Positions 12,761 to 24,336 of a stretch of DNA of 64,000 nt are shown here, one piece after another (positions within the stretch are counted from its first letter, which is position 1; each line of letters opens with the position of its first letter). The notes under the pieces were generated by a model that saw nothing but the letters and a program-made list of their open reading frames with translations, had not been told where the DNA came from and made no database searches. Source of the stretch: Whalleya microplaca (lineage: Eukaryota > Ascomycota > Sordariomycetes > Xylariales > Xylariaceae); NCBI GenBank assembly GCA_022497155.1, contig MU385771.1, positions 218,528 to 282,527 on the forward strand, in the 5' to 3' direction. Position numbers and translations under genes: made by a program.

Positions 12761-14339
12761 ATGTCGTCATCGACGACGGCCGAGGAGAGCAGCAAGACTG
12801 GGGCTGGGGCTGGGGCTGGGGCTGGAGCTGGGTCCGGGTCCGGGCCAGGAGCACCTGCACCTGTAGTAGCAGCACCACCGCCAGGGGCCAAGCCGACGAC
12901 GCCTCCGCTCGCGGACGACGGGCGCGGCGCGGCGGCCGCGGCGGCGGCCTCGATCGAGCCGCTGGAGGGCCCCGCTGCGGTCGATGCCGTGGACGACGAC
13001 GAGTTCGCCGAGGAGGCGTGGGACGACGGCGCGTCGAGCGACTCGACCTCGGTCACCTCGAGCATCTACGCGCACACGTACGAGAACGGCAGGCGGTATC
13101 ACAAGTACAAGCACGGGGTATGCATCAATCCATCCATTCCACCCGGCGCAATGCTGTTTTCTTGCCGGGATAGGAGAGAATGACCTGGCTGATGATGTGT
13201 AGCGGTATCCGGTGCCCAATGATGATATTGAGCAGAATCGAGAGGACATGAAACATGCCATGATGATGGAATTGACCGTACGTCTGGTTTGCCCCGCGCT
13301 CATGGCCGCGCCTTTCTCTAGGAATGGTGACGTCGCATACGCTGTGGGCCGTGTGTTGACTGTTTGCAGGATGGGAAGCTCTTCTACTCGCCAATTGGGG
13401 ACTACCCGCAGAAGATCCTCGACATTGGGACTGGCACTGGTAAGTTTCAGCCTTCCATCCGAACTCTCGTGTGCTTTACTGTCCGCCATTGCATCTGCTA
13501 ACCCGTATGATATCGCAGGTATCTGGGCAATAGAAGGTTTGTAATTGCTATCTCCATCCCTGTCATCCCGACCCGTCCCCCTGGGCCTTTATTGACCCCC
13601 CCCCCCCCCTTTTCCGCGCAACGGCTATCTACATATAAAGACCTTATATGAATATCTACTAACACTCACCCCCATCCGCACAGTCGGCGACCAGTACCCC
13701 AGCGCGCAAGTCCTCGGCATAGACCTAAGCCCGATCCAACCGCTCTGGATCCCGCCCAACGTAAAATTCGTGATCGACGACTGCGAGGACACGTGGCTGA
13801 ACGGGTCCGGCTGGGACCTGGTGCACCTGCGGGGGATGTCGCCGATCCTCAAGGACGCCTCCAAGCTCTGCGCGCAGACGTTCGCGAACCTTCGCCCGGG
13901 CGGCTGGATGGAGTGGCAGGAGCAGCACTGCTGGTTCCAGAGCGACGACGGCACGCTGGCCCCGGACGACGGCGCGCAGGGCTTCTACGAGCTCGCGCAC
14001 GCCGCCTTCCGCAAGCTGGGGTTCGACGCCCACCTCGCCGCGCGCCTGCGCGAGCCCCTCGAGGCCGCCGGCTTCCGCAACGTCCAGTGCGTCGTCAAGA
14101 AGGTGCCCGTCGGGCCGTGGGCCCGCGACCGCACGCTGCGGCTTGTCGGGCTGTATCTGCAGACCGTCATCCGCGAGTTCGTGCCCGTGTGCGCGGCCCG
14201 CCCGCTCGCGGTGCTCGGGCTCAGCGATGCGGAGAGGGCGGCCTGGCGCGCCAAGGCGGTGCGGTCGCTCGAGGATCCGTATCCGCATCGGTATTGGAAT
14301 GTGTATTTTTGGTATGGGCAGAAGCCCTATGATGCTTGA
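12761..14339 (+). CDS. LaeA-like SAM-dependent methyltransferase
   Basis: Class I S-adenosylmethionine-dependent methyltransferase of the large fungal LaeA-like group; LaeA itself regulates secondary metabolism and development, but many paralogues have unknown substrates. Five exons (12761-13117, 13203-13277, 13370-13439, 13519-13536, 13684-14339) give 391 residues. Exon 4 is an 18-nt microexon lying inside SAM motif I, which reads ILDIGTGTGIWAIEVGDQYP only when it is included. Other landmarks: motif II-like VLGIDLSPIQP, WIPPNVKFVIDDCEDTW, and the HLRGM and PGGWMEWQE motifs typical of this group. The N-terminus (about 1-60) is a low-complexity Gly/Ala tract encoded by a GGGGCT tandem repeat, followed by an acidic region. 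The end PHRYWNVYFWYGQKP is conserved in relatives. Confidence 0.9.
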
Positions 14340-15633
14340 GACGGTGGTCTCTCTATCTCCTTTTCTCTGTGTGTCTGCGTGTGTTTATGTATGGATCTAT
14401 GTTAGTCGGTTTAGTTGTTGTTTCAGGGGCCTCCCCCCTTTTTTACATTGGTATTATTAGCATTCATTGGAGGGAGGGATGGAAAAGGAGGGGAAGGCAG
14501 GGGGTCTTCACATCTGGGGCTGGCATCAACAGGAGTTTCCGGTCTTTGAGGGCATAGCGTTCCTCATATAACCCTCATAGGCGCTTTTTAGAGCGTCGGC
14601 CGGAGAGATGAGATGCATGTACGTACGGGGTTGGGTGGCGCATTTAGATACATACACGATGATGCTTGCTCAGTTCTGTTCTTGGGTGTTCATATCATAG
14701 GGAAGTGCCCACTTGGGCATGATGGCTCTCAAGTTGACCAGGAAGTATATACATATATATAGTCTTATGTTTGGTAGCAAGGAGAAAATTTGGGCCTTGG
14801 TGTATTTTTGATACATGATACTATGGTGTCGAGGTCATGGAATCGGCACCACTTGTATCAAAGGACCGCAGACTTTCACTGGTATAACCTATGACTAAGC
14901 TAATCCTTTAAACATACGGTAAATCAAGAATTTGTTCTATAGATCAGGTGCCCCCTACCGGCGCACAAAGACAAAAACGAAGATATGCATTTACACTTGG
15001 CTGGTTATAAATAATTACCGGTGGGCAAATCATTGTTGTCACTGTTACAAATATCCTCTCTCCTCAGGTAATTATCTTAGGAGTGAGTCTAAGGAGAAAG
15101 ATGTTCTTTGATTGTCTACGGTGGACTACCTAGCATGTGTACATCTTCACAACTTACATGTAGATGACAAGCAACGAACAATGTAGATATATATCGTGAA
15201 CATTTCGGCAAGGGATATACGAGGTACCACAAGGAGAGCTCTTGCGATATACTCAAGACACACAGATCAGAACATGAGAAAATAGTGATCTATTCTCTAC
15301 CACTACAATTAACGTATGAATGCAAAGATCACTCGGTCGACGTCCCGACCGCCCCGAGTTCATGTGTGTGTGCGCGCGCGCGCGAAAGACCAAATCACTG
15401 GCCTGCTTGGGGAAGAATACTCATGATGTCGTGGAATGTCATCGTCCAGTCAGGCAGCCAGCCAGTCATTCGGTCGACACAAAGACCGACCAGACCAGTT
15501 CTTTTTTTCCCCATCATCATCACCGGACTGCAGGAGTAGAAACTCTCCTCATCCTCCTATATCAGCCCCAATTATAGACCGATAAAATCCAGATGCCGGG
15601 AGAGCATACCCAGAAGAGCTCAGATTAACTCCG
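14340..15633. other. Convergent intergenic region
   Basis: About 1.3 kb between the LaeA-like gene and DSK2, holding both 3' flanks. A short CG dinucleotide run lies at 15374-15384. No gene seen. Confidence 0.6.
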
Positions 15634-17113
15634 TCATGTGCCGCCCAAAAGATGCTCGACCGCGCCTTGTACACTTCCGCCGCTTCTTCGTAGGGCTGCG
15701 ATGTTTCTGTCAAAGTCGTAGAATCCCATGTCGTTCAGTTGTCGCAGCTGCTCTGCGTATCGTTCCTCGGGCGGTCGGTTGTCGGGCGGGGCAGGCGAGC
15801 CGGACGGCGAATTCATGCCTAAGATCTGCATCATCTGCTGCAGAGCCTCAGGTGAGACAGGGGGCATGCCTCCAGCGAAGGGGTTTGCGCCTGCGCCTGC
15901 GCCTGCACCGGCGGCTCCGGTAGGTAGTCCGCCGGGCATTCCAGCAAAGAGACTAGCAAAGGGGTTGGGCGGCGGATTTGAAGGGTTCTGAGGGTTCGCT
16001 GCCTGATCTTGGCCGGCTGTAGCATTGGTGCCCTCTGTTTGCGCACCACCTGTGGCTGGCGTTGCGCCAGCTCCAGCTGCTCCTTGTCCAGCCTGGCCCA
16101 TCGCGAAAGGATTAAAGAAAGCAGCGAACGGGTTGGCGGCATTAGCTCCGGGGGAACCAGCACCAGCGGCACTAGCACCAGGAGCTGCGATGTTGCCCCA
16201 CGCCGACGGGTCGAATGGGTTAATCGGGGCAGCACCGGCGGCCTGGTTGGCGCCTGGGTTGCTGTTGTTACCGGCAGCAGCAGCACCGGGAGTGTTGTCG
16301 GTCACTCCAGGCATAGGGAATGCACTCTGGCTGCCCTGTCCTCCTCTTATCGCCCGCTGTATTCTGGCAGCGCTTCGCAAAGCCTCGGGGTTCGTCATCA
16401 TGTGGCGAAAGAAGGGCGATCGTACTATCTCGCGAGCGTTGGGGTTACTTCGGAGCATGGGGTTTTGCTGGATCATCATGTCGAGGAACTGGTCGTTGTT
16501 CATCATCTCGTTCAATTGCTGGGCGACGTTCGGGTTGCTAAGCATAGTAGCCAGCTGTTCCTCGTCCATCATCGAACCAACCATCTGCGCAACATTTTAG
16601 TCAGCCTTGTTTTCCAGACTATGTACGCACTCAATCAACAACAATAACAACAATATGTAGACTTACTCCTCCGTCTGGGCCAAACATATCTGCCGATGGC
16701 AGGTTAGTCAAACCAGCGTATCTTGCGCCGGTCAAGCCTGCCAGGGGGTTGTTTGCAGTGCCGGCGGCCATGTTGGTGGGAATCTGAGGGGCGGTGGGGG
16801 TGGAGGCAGAAGACGACGAGGTGGCGGCGGCGGGCGTGGGATTGCTGGCGGCGCTCTTGACCAGGTGTACGGTGTTGCCCGGCCTGATCTTGTAGGTGCT
16901 CAACGGTTCGTCGTTCTTCATGACCCGTCCCGAATAGATCAGGCGCTGTCTCTCGACGGGGATGTTCTCCAGGTCGGCGCCGGCGAGCTTGTTCTTCAGG
17001 TCGGTGACGGTGGCGGTCTCGGCCATGGTGATGGTGTGCTGGGTGTCGCCCGAGGTCTTCACCTTGAAGGTGATCTGAGGGTCAGAGCTACCGCCCTCGG
17101 CTGAATCGGCCAT
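15634..17113 (-). CDS. DSK2: Ubiquilin-type ubiquitin shuttle protein Dsk2
   Basis: Delivers polyubiquitinated proteins to the proteasome. Two exons (17113-16667, 16584-15634) join in phase 0 to 465 residues. The N-terminal ubiquitin-like domain (about 13-85) includes TFKVKTSGDTQHTITM and RQRLIYSGRVMKNDEPLSTY; a linker rich in Ala/Ser/Thr follows. The second exon begins with the STI1-like repeat (NPNVAQQLNEMMNNDQFLDM) including IQQNPMLRSNPNAREI, continues with a Gly/Ala/Asn-Pro-Phe-rich middle, and ends with a UBA domain (ERYAEQLRQLNDMGFYDF to VEHLLGG) at the extreme C-terminus, as in all family members. ATG at 17113 is chosen because the ubiquitin-like fold starts directly after it. Confidence 0.95.
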
Positions 17114-18791
17114 ATTCGCTGTTATCTGGTGCGATGGTTCGATATACGATGACTCGAGATGGATGCAAATTACGAAGTTTGTTGCCGATAGTGATATCAA
17201 TTTACCGACTGTAATATGTTGGTGTATGCCGGTGTATGTCAGGTGTCGTGAAAGAGTGAGGGAGGCAGGGAAGGTGAGGAAGACACTTGAGGTTGGAGGA
17301 TGATAATGTTGAATGGTTCGGGACAATGTGCGATCAGCGACCACTGATGAAGGAAGGATTGCTGGATGCTCGTCCAACAGGTGCAGGTGGTGAATTGATG
17401 AATGCGTTAGTACATAAAGTGCGTAAAGTACATAAAGTACATAAACGTGGGGCTGCTGATTTATTTTTATTCAATGTTATTTGTCTGGTCTGGGCTGTCT
17501 GGGCTGTTTGGCAATTTGGTTAGGTCAAGGTACTTTCTGATACGTCTCCGTGTTGTAATCTACTTTTAACCTAATCAACCACTTAAGCGTCGATTATTCC
17601 AACCTCTGTTAAGTTCATGTATGTCCACTAGGTTACTACCTAGAAATATGCTACGGACTGCAGTTCGAGCGTGCTGCAGGGTCTAGGTTAGGGGTCTCAG
17701 CTTGGTTCGTGCCGAATGGCTTTATGTGCGTGTACTGCGGATGTATGTAGGTAGATGTATGTATGCAAGTCCTTCGAGCGAGCCCTTGATTCTATGTATG
17801 TAAATGGTACCTACATGTACTCGTATAAGTAGAGATGATTTATTTAATCATGGTAGATATGCAGATAAGAAGGAGGCAACTTTCATCATTAACCCCTCCT
17901 GTTTACATAAGTCCTCTCTGATGGCGATCAACCCACTTTGGGTCTGACCAATGTTCTCTTGGCGTCTACATCCTTCTGGCAGCGCAAAAGCCACCTCACA
18001 GGTGTTAGATCCCAACATTACGTCAGTATCTAGGTACGTACACTGCGTACATCCGTACCTATGTAGATAGGTCTCCAGAGCCTAGACCAACCTTCCTAAA
18101 AATACATTCGCCTACAACATTGAACCTCTAAAGATAGGTTGAACTCGGATTCATAGTGTTCTGAAACAAATATGAAGGTTATCAAATAAAAATAGCAGCA
18201 TGATTTAGAAACTCAGTGTCGGGCAAGAGACATATTATATGTATGAGCATATCCTATATACGTGTTTCAAAGACATATCAATAGAAGGAAGACACCATAG
18301 TCAGACCCCTGAATACTATCAGAAGTAAGCAGAAATCAAGGACAGAAACTATGAATCTGTAGGGTCAACTAGACTAGAAAGTAAAGCTCTTGGATATTGG
18401 ACTCTGATGTGTGGCTGTTGTGGCAATGTCTCATTCATGGTCTTCTTTTGCTCACCTAACTATCTAACTATGTACCTATGTACTGGGTGCTCATGATGAC
18501 CCCGTATTAGATGCAAAGAATACTTGCCTAATGTGGTAATGATCTAACAACCCCTGTCACTTAGGTGCCCCCACTTATCCCATTACCGTTGTACCGAGGC
18601 TTCACAAGTCGGTTGCGTATATCGAGCTAGACTCAATCATGAATAGGTCTTATGTGTTGTCTTAAGCCGTTCGAACTCGTATATCTGTTTCAGCGTAACT
18701 TTGTTTGATCATTGATTGATTAATACTATCTTATCATCATCTACACTTACCGTAAATCCTTCATCGTGTGAACTGTGTAAAGACAGCAACC
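17114..18791. other. Divergent intergenic region (DSK2 / MDR gene)
   Basis: This 1.7-kb stretch contains the promoters of DSK2 and the MDR gene. A small tandem array of roughly 9-10 bp units (ACATAAAGT-like) lies at 17411-17447, and TACATGTA/TATGTAGG patches lie at 17740-17830 and 18030-18075. I see no gene. Confidence 0.6.
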
Positions 18792-20166
18792 ATGCGGGGC
18801 ATCCAGATAACTGAGTATGTCAAGGTGAGTGAGAGCGAGAGACCCGAGATATCCATCTCATCAGCCACCGGCGTCAGCACAACCAGCCAGACACTAATTC
18901 GACCGACTACCAGGGACCCAAAGAGCTGAAGGTGACCGAGCTCCCGGATCCCAAGCCAAATCCCAATCAGTATCTGATCGCGGTGCACGCCGCCGCGACC
19001 AACTTCTTTGACATCCTGCAGATACAGGGGAAATATCAGAATCAGCCTCGTACGCCTCCTTATCCTACCCTTCACGCCTCAAGCTACTAACCCTCACATT
19101 ACCTTTCTTCACTTAACCTCATCCACTTATCCCACACTCCGCAGAACCAATGTCCACTAACCGCCCCATCCAGCCTTCCCCTGGGTCTCCGGCGCCGAAT
19201 TCTCCGGCACCATCCTGCGCACCCCCACCAACAGCCCCAATCCCCGCTTTCCCGTAGGCAGCCGCGTCTTCGGCGCGAGCCAAGGCGCCTACGCGTCCCT
19301 CATCACGGCATCGGAGCACGAGCTGCTGCCCGTGCCGCCCGGCTGGTCGTTCGCGGACGCGGCGGGCCTGTTCGTCACCGCGCCGACGAGCTACGGCGCG
19401 CTGGTGCTGCGCGCGCGCGTGCGGCCGGGCGAGACCGTGCTCGTGCACGCGGCCGCCGGCGGCGTCGGGCTCGCCGCCGTCCAGGTCGCGAAGGCGCTGG
19501 GGGCGAAGGTGGTGGCTACGGCCGGCTCCGCGCGGAAGCTCGAGGTCGCGCGCCAGTTCGGCGCGGATTATGTGGTTGATTACCGCGATGCGAAGTGGCC
19601 CGATCTGGTGCGGAAGTGGACGCCCGGGGGGAGGGGGGTGGATGTTGTTTATGACCCCGTTGGGCTGGTGGATAAGAGTACCAAGTGCATTGCGTGGAGT
19701 GGGCGGATTCTGGTCGTGGGGTTCGCGGCTGGTGCTATTGAGAAGGTTGCTATGAATAAGGTGCTTTTGAAGAATATTAGTATCGTGGGTAGTACGTATC
19801 CCCTTGTTTTCTGTTCCTTATCTCGGCCTGTTTTGGGAGTTCCATCGGCCTACGTCTCGGGGGTTAGGACTCCTGAGACACAGCTTAGAGCTCATAAGCT
19901 TGTGCAGAAGGGATGATATTTGCTAATTCTGGATTTTTTTAGTCCACTGGGGCGCGTATGCAAAGTTCGAGAAGGAGACGATTCCCGTAGTGTGGAAGGG
20001 AATTAGCGATTTGATCGAGCAGGGCAAGTTCAAGGGCACGGTATTTACGGATCGGGAGTTTGTGGGGCTCGAGAGCATTCCCGATGCACTTTTGGCGTTG
20101 GGAGGCAGGGAGACTTGGGGCAAAGTCGTCGTCAAAATTCCTCAGGAAGGGGAGAGCAAGTTGTAA
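18792..20166 (+). CDS. Zinc-independent MDR, quinone-oxidoreductase-type enzyme
   Basis: NAD(P)H-dependent oxidoreductase of the medium-chain dehydrogenase/reductase superfamily, closest in motif content to NADPH:quinone oxidoreductase. Four exons (18792-18824, 18914-19049, 19174-19791, 19943-20166) give 336 residues; exon 1 encodes just 11 residues (MRGIQITEYVK). The GroES-like N-domain carries AAATNFFDILQIQGKYQ and FPWVSGAEFSG. The nucleotide-binding domain has ETVLVHAAAGGVGLAAVQVA and later DVVYDPVG and GRILVVGFAAG. The Cys/His zinc ligands of alcohol dehydrogenases are absent, so it should be zinc-free. The C-terminus has HWGAYA and GKVVVKI. It runs convergent with the next gene at 61 bp. 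Substrate unknown. Confidence 0.9.
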
Positions 20167-20227
20167 GAACATGTATATATAATGCAAAACTCGGCTCGGA
20201 TCAAATGGACGTTTTGGCTTTCCCTTG

Positions 20228-21178
20228 TCAGCCTACCGTCTCGCTCAAGAATGCGTGATCTTCATAGCCCATGTTATCAATCTGGATCTGCATGCTTTCC
20301 AACACCCTCTGCTTCATCTCCGGCACCGTCTTCACAATATCGGTATTCAAAAAGGCTCCATGCGAGCTGCTAAACTCGTATTTCTTCAAGATACCCCACA
20401 TCCGCTCTAGCTCGTCCGGAGGCAGCGGGATCATGTTCGGGATACTCCACATGAACGCGAAACTGTTCATGCCCTTAGGTCGAGCCCGTGCACTCCCGAC
20501 TGCATCCGTCTCCCAACTCCCTAGTCCCGCCGGCGTCGAGACCAGCGTGTCGGCGATCAGCAGGTGTCTGTCATATAGCGTCACGAGCGAGCCCGGGAAG
20601 TGGCCGCCGAGCTTGAGCGCCCTGATACCGGACGGATTGCCATCGATTGGAATGTCAATTTCGTCCTCGGTGATGAAGACTTGGTGCGATGAGGTCTGCG
20701 TAAGCCACTGCTTGTCCTCCGCTGCGAGGTAGATAGGACAGTTGAAAGCGCGCCCCCATTCCACGTGTGTCGTGTAATAGTGAGGATGCGAGATGACGAT
20801 GGCCTTGAGGCCACCCAGCCCTCTGATCTTCTCGATTGTTTCATCGTCTATGAGCGTTATGCAATCCCAGAGCACGTTGCCGCTCGGGGTCTTGATCAGG
20901 ATGGCCCGCTGTCCGATGCCGACCTTGGGTTCCGTGACGATGGATACGAACCTGTCATCTCCGGGAAACGGGGTCCAGGTGTTTCTGTGGCCCGATCGCA
21001 GGTCGTCGAGGGTGGTGAAGCTTTGCCCGCTCTGTGGCGTGAACTGTCGGGGGTCGTCGCAAATAAAGCATGTCCTCAGTTCCTGTCTATCTGACGTGGG
21101 AAACTGGGTTCCGCATGCTGTGCAGACTAGCCACGAATCCGTTCTCTTGGGGTCATATGTAGGCTCACTAGATGCCAT
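20228..21178 (-). CDS. Metallo-beta-lactamase-fold protein with N-terminal Cys4 motif
   Basis: Single-exon gene, 316 residues. After a short lead comes a CxxC...CxxC set (Cys19/22/37/40) that may bind zinc. It is followed by a metallo-beta-lactamase fold: strand/turn GNVLWDCITLID, then HPHYYTTHVEW (His131, His133, His138), where the usual HxHxDH has lost its Asp and has wider spacing, then GGHFPGS and LLIADTL with the bridging Asp. This matches a eukaryotic MBL group of unknown substrate; hydrolase activity is plausible but unproven. Start 21178 is the first ATG and the Cys motif follows closely. No signal peptide or membrane segment. Confidence 0.82.
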   Translation of the reverse strand: MASSEPTYDPKRTDSWLVCTACGTQFPTSDRQELRTCFICDDPRQFTPQSGQSFTTLDDLRSGHRNTWTPFPGDDRFVSIVTEPKVGIGQRAILIKTPSGNVLWDCITLIDDETIEKIRGLGGLKAIVISHPHYYTTHVEWGRAFNCPIYLAAEDKQWLTQTSSHQVFITEDEIDIPIDGNPSGIRALKLGGHFPGSLVTLYDRHLLIADTLVSTPAGLGSWETDAVGSARARPKGMNSFAFMWSIPNMIPLPPDELERMWGILKKYEFSSSHGAFLNTDIVKTVPEMKQRVLESMQIQIDNMGYEDHAFLSETVG

Positions 21179-22046
21179 GACTGAAGTGTGGTCTCTGAGA
21201 CGTCAAAATATTGGTACTCAAGCTGTCAAGTATGATGTTACGTAGTTACGCCTCAGGATGTCTGCGGAGGCATATGCCGAATACAGTATTTCCCAATTGG
21301 GATGGTGGGGTAGAACTGTGTAGTCTTGGTCGAGGTCAATAGGTCAATACCGTGTTCTATAATACTTAGGTTTTCGAACGAGCCTGTCTTTTCTTGGGGA
21401 ATAATACTATAGATGACACAGAAAACCAATAATGCCTTATGTCATGGGATTAGGTATATCTGAGCCGTCCTTACGATATATATGTACCTAGTAATATGTG
21501 TTCAGATATACGGAATATTTAGACGTATGATCTCCCGTCTGGTGCATGGGTGGGGTAAGTAGACAAAGGTGGGGGAATCGGGGAATTTGGGGTTTGGGGA
21601 TCGGCTCTTGGGGTTACAGTCTTCGTGTAATGCAATGTAATAAGTAATGCTACTATTTGATGATGGTAAATATGAATAAATAATCAGAATATATATGTAG
21701 TTTTTTCTTAACTTTACTTCAATTTACCTTTTGTGTAATGTCAGGTGTTCTACAGGTCGTTTTGGGCTTCTTATCAGTGTTTCACAGAGTTATTCCTTGA
21801 CAGGAAGTTCTAGCCGGTTATCTGGGATGGTCCCGATAAGTGCGGGGATAGCTACAGGTAAGCCCAGCACCGGACTTCGACCTCTTAGTCATTCATGTAT
21901 GTATGTATCGGTCTCAATTCCACACAAGCCATGTTCTCCCTCAAGGTTCATTCTTCATTCCGTTCATTCCGTTCTTTCAATCTTTTTGCGGAACCTCGTT
22001 GTCATAAGTCTATATATGAGATCAGAATTTCTTCTCGATAACAACA
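21179..22046. other. Divergent intergenic region (MBL protein / amidase)
   Basis: This 868-bp region holds both promoters. It has AT-rich stretches near 21640-21720 and a short TATGTATG run near 21896. No gene seen. Confidence 0.6.
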
Positions 22047-23846
22047 ATGGTCTTCTTTCTCGACTATCTCCAACATAAACGTGACTGGTGAGCAATCCCA
22101 CGAGAGCATACCGCTATTCCGAAATATCGCTCGCTTACATGGATATAGCAAATTCAAGCAGAATGAGAGGGCAGAGAGGATTCAGGCATTGACGCAATGT
22201 AGAGGCCCCTTCACCGCTCTAGACCGGGACATTGTCAACAAGCCAATTGAGGAACTTGTCCAAGATGTGCACAAGAGCACGCTTCAACCTATTGACATCC
22301 TCCGTACATATGGAAAGGTTGCTTTGAAGGCGCATGAGAAGACGAACTGCCTAACTGAGGTTATGGTCTCTGCTGCGGAAGGCTGGGTTAATGATGGCTC
22401 TATTAACTTGAAAGGTCCATTAGCTGGTATTCCCATAAGCTTGAAGGACACTATTGTTGTTGGTGGCTTTGACGCGACTGTTGGCTTCAGCAGCTTCGTT
22501 GGAAATAAACAGCCTGAAGATGGTCCCACGGTGCGACTACTCAAAGATGCTGGAGCGGTTCCTTACGTCAAGACCAATCTTCCAATTACGCTGCTCAGCT
22601 TCGAGTCTACCAACGATGTATGGGGACGATGTACCAACCCCCACAACAACAAATACTCGCCCGGAGGATCCACTGGCGGTGAAGCAGCTTTACTAGCACT
22701 GGGCGGAAGGATTGGAATTGGCAGTGATGTCGCTGGGAGTGTCCGAGCGCCTGCTCATTTTTCTGGCATTTACAGTCTGCGATGCTCGACTGGTCGATGG
22801 CCGAAAGCCGGATTCGCAACGAGTATGCCCGGCCAAGAAGGGGTACCAAGCGTGTACAGCCCTATGGCCAGAACTCTTAACGATTTGACTTATTTCACGC
22901 GCTCAATAGTGGGTATGCAGCCTTGGAAGTACGACCCGACGGTGCATCCCATACCCTGGAGATCCGAGGTGGAGAAAGAGTATGCGGCAAAGAGCAAGTT
23001 CCGTGTGGGCGTGATGAGAACGGATGGCGTGGTGGACCCGAGTCCGGCATGTCTACGAGCACTGGAGAAGACGGAGGCCGCTCTCAGACTAGCGGGCCAT
23101 GAAATCGTCGAGATCGATCCACCATCACCCTACGAGGCACTGTACTTGGGTGCTCATCTCCTCAATGCCGATGGCTGCCAGATGTTCAAGTCATTCTTCC
23201 GATTTGGAGAATGGGATGACCCGGGGGCCGACCAAATGGATTGGCTCATGAGACTTCCACGACCTTTCAAGTTCATCTACTACTTGTGGGTCAAATACAT
23301 TCGGAGGGATGATGTATGGGCGGGTCTTATCAAGGACTGGCGAGAAAAGACGGCTTTTGAGAATTGGAAGCTGGTTGCGAAGCGCGAGGCGTACAAGAAC
23401 AAGTGGTTCGATTGGTGGAACAGTGTTGATATCGACTTTATGCTGACCCCTCCGAACGCTACTCCGGCTGTGCCTCATGATGGCATGAAGGAAGCTGTGA
23501 GCAGTTGTGGCTACACATTTCTCTTCAACATTGTAAGTGCATCTCTTGAAGCCTGTCGCTATCCTAGTAATGCTGACAGACCTAGCTTGACTACACCTGC
23601 GGTTGCGTGCCTATAACACATGTTGACAAAGATCTCGACAAACTCCCGGCTACTTTCAATATCAAGAAGCTTAACGGCGTCGCGCAAGGCGCATATAAGC
23701 TATATGACGCCGAAGCAATGCACGGGCTTCCTGTAGGTATCCAAGTCGTTGGAAGACGACTAGAAGAAGAGAAAGTGCTTGCAATCATGAAGAGAGTTGA
23801 GGAAGCTCTCGGCGAGGATAAGTATCGACAACTGGACATAGACTGA
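22047..23846 (+). CDS. Amidase-signature family hydrolase
   Basis: Amide-bond hydrolase of the amidase signature family; fungal relatives are mostly annotated as acetamidase-like. Three exons (22047-22087, 22149-23532, 23586-23846) give 561 residues. The start is the ATG at 22047: it encodes MVFFLDYLQHKRDC, spliced with a GTGAGC donor into the long exon; a GTG at 22081 in the same region is not a start. The Ser-cisSer-Lys triad is visible: Lys113 in ISLKDT, Ser188 in SPGGSTGGE (neighbour is Thr rather than the common Ser), and nucleophile Ser211 in SDVAGSVRAPA. The C-terminal exon has the conserved GLPVGIQVVGRR. No signal peptide, so cytosolic. Natural substrate unknown. Confidence 0.92.
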
Positions 23847-24336
23847 ACAATGAGATAAGAGAGAATATGTTTGACTTGCGACAGATATATAAGTAGATAC
23901 CCTGGTATACAGTAGATCAGACAGGGAGTCCATAGTCCAGAGACTTTACTGCTGCGAGTCTAAGCCTAGACGAGAGCATACCTAGAGAATGTAATACAAG
24001 TTCGATTTCACAACATGCCTACCATACAGACATAATCGAGGTACAATGTGAATTCTGTTGATTAGGGGCTCCGATGTCGGCGACGGCCCTGTAAGGGGCT
24101 GCCCGGGCGAGTACGGAGCAATCCGACCACAAAACCGGAGCCGGTATATAGTACTACTATATACCGCAGCATTTCATGTCAAGTTAAATCATCATTTGAA
24201 TTGATATAAACGCTGGTGTGTTAACTCTACATCAGTATAACCTTAGCCGCATCATTTCATTGATTGCGTAACTACGCTCTCCTCTGTTCGTCTCTATACT
24301 ATACGCAACTCTCAAAGATTCAAATCCACACTCACC
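23847..24336. other. Intergenic region
   Basis: This 490-bp stretch is the promoter of the following methyltransferase gene and the amidase 3' flank. Nothing else is supported. Confidence 0.6.

Noticed and set aside
21731..22078. 115-residue ORF upstream of the amidase
   Set aside because: Low-complexity Ser/Leu-rich reading overlapping the amidase promoter and first exon in another frame.
22081..23616. Amidase start at a GTG codon (22081)
   Set aside because: An ATG at 22047 with a short exon and intron gives a normal N-terminus for the family; the GTG reading translates the intron.
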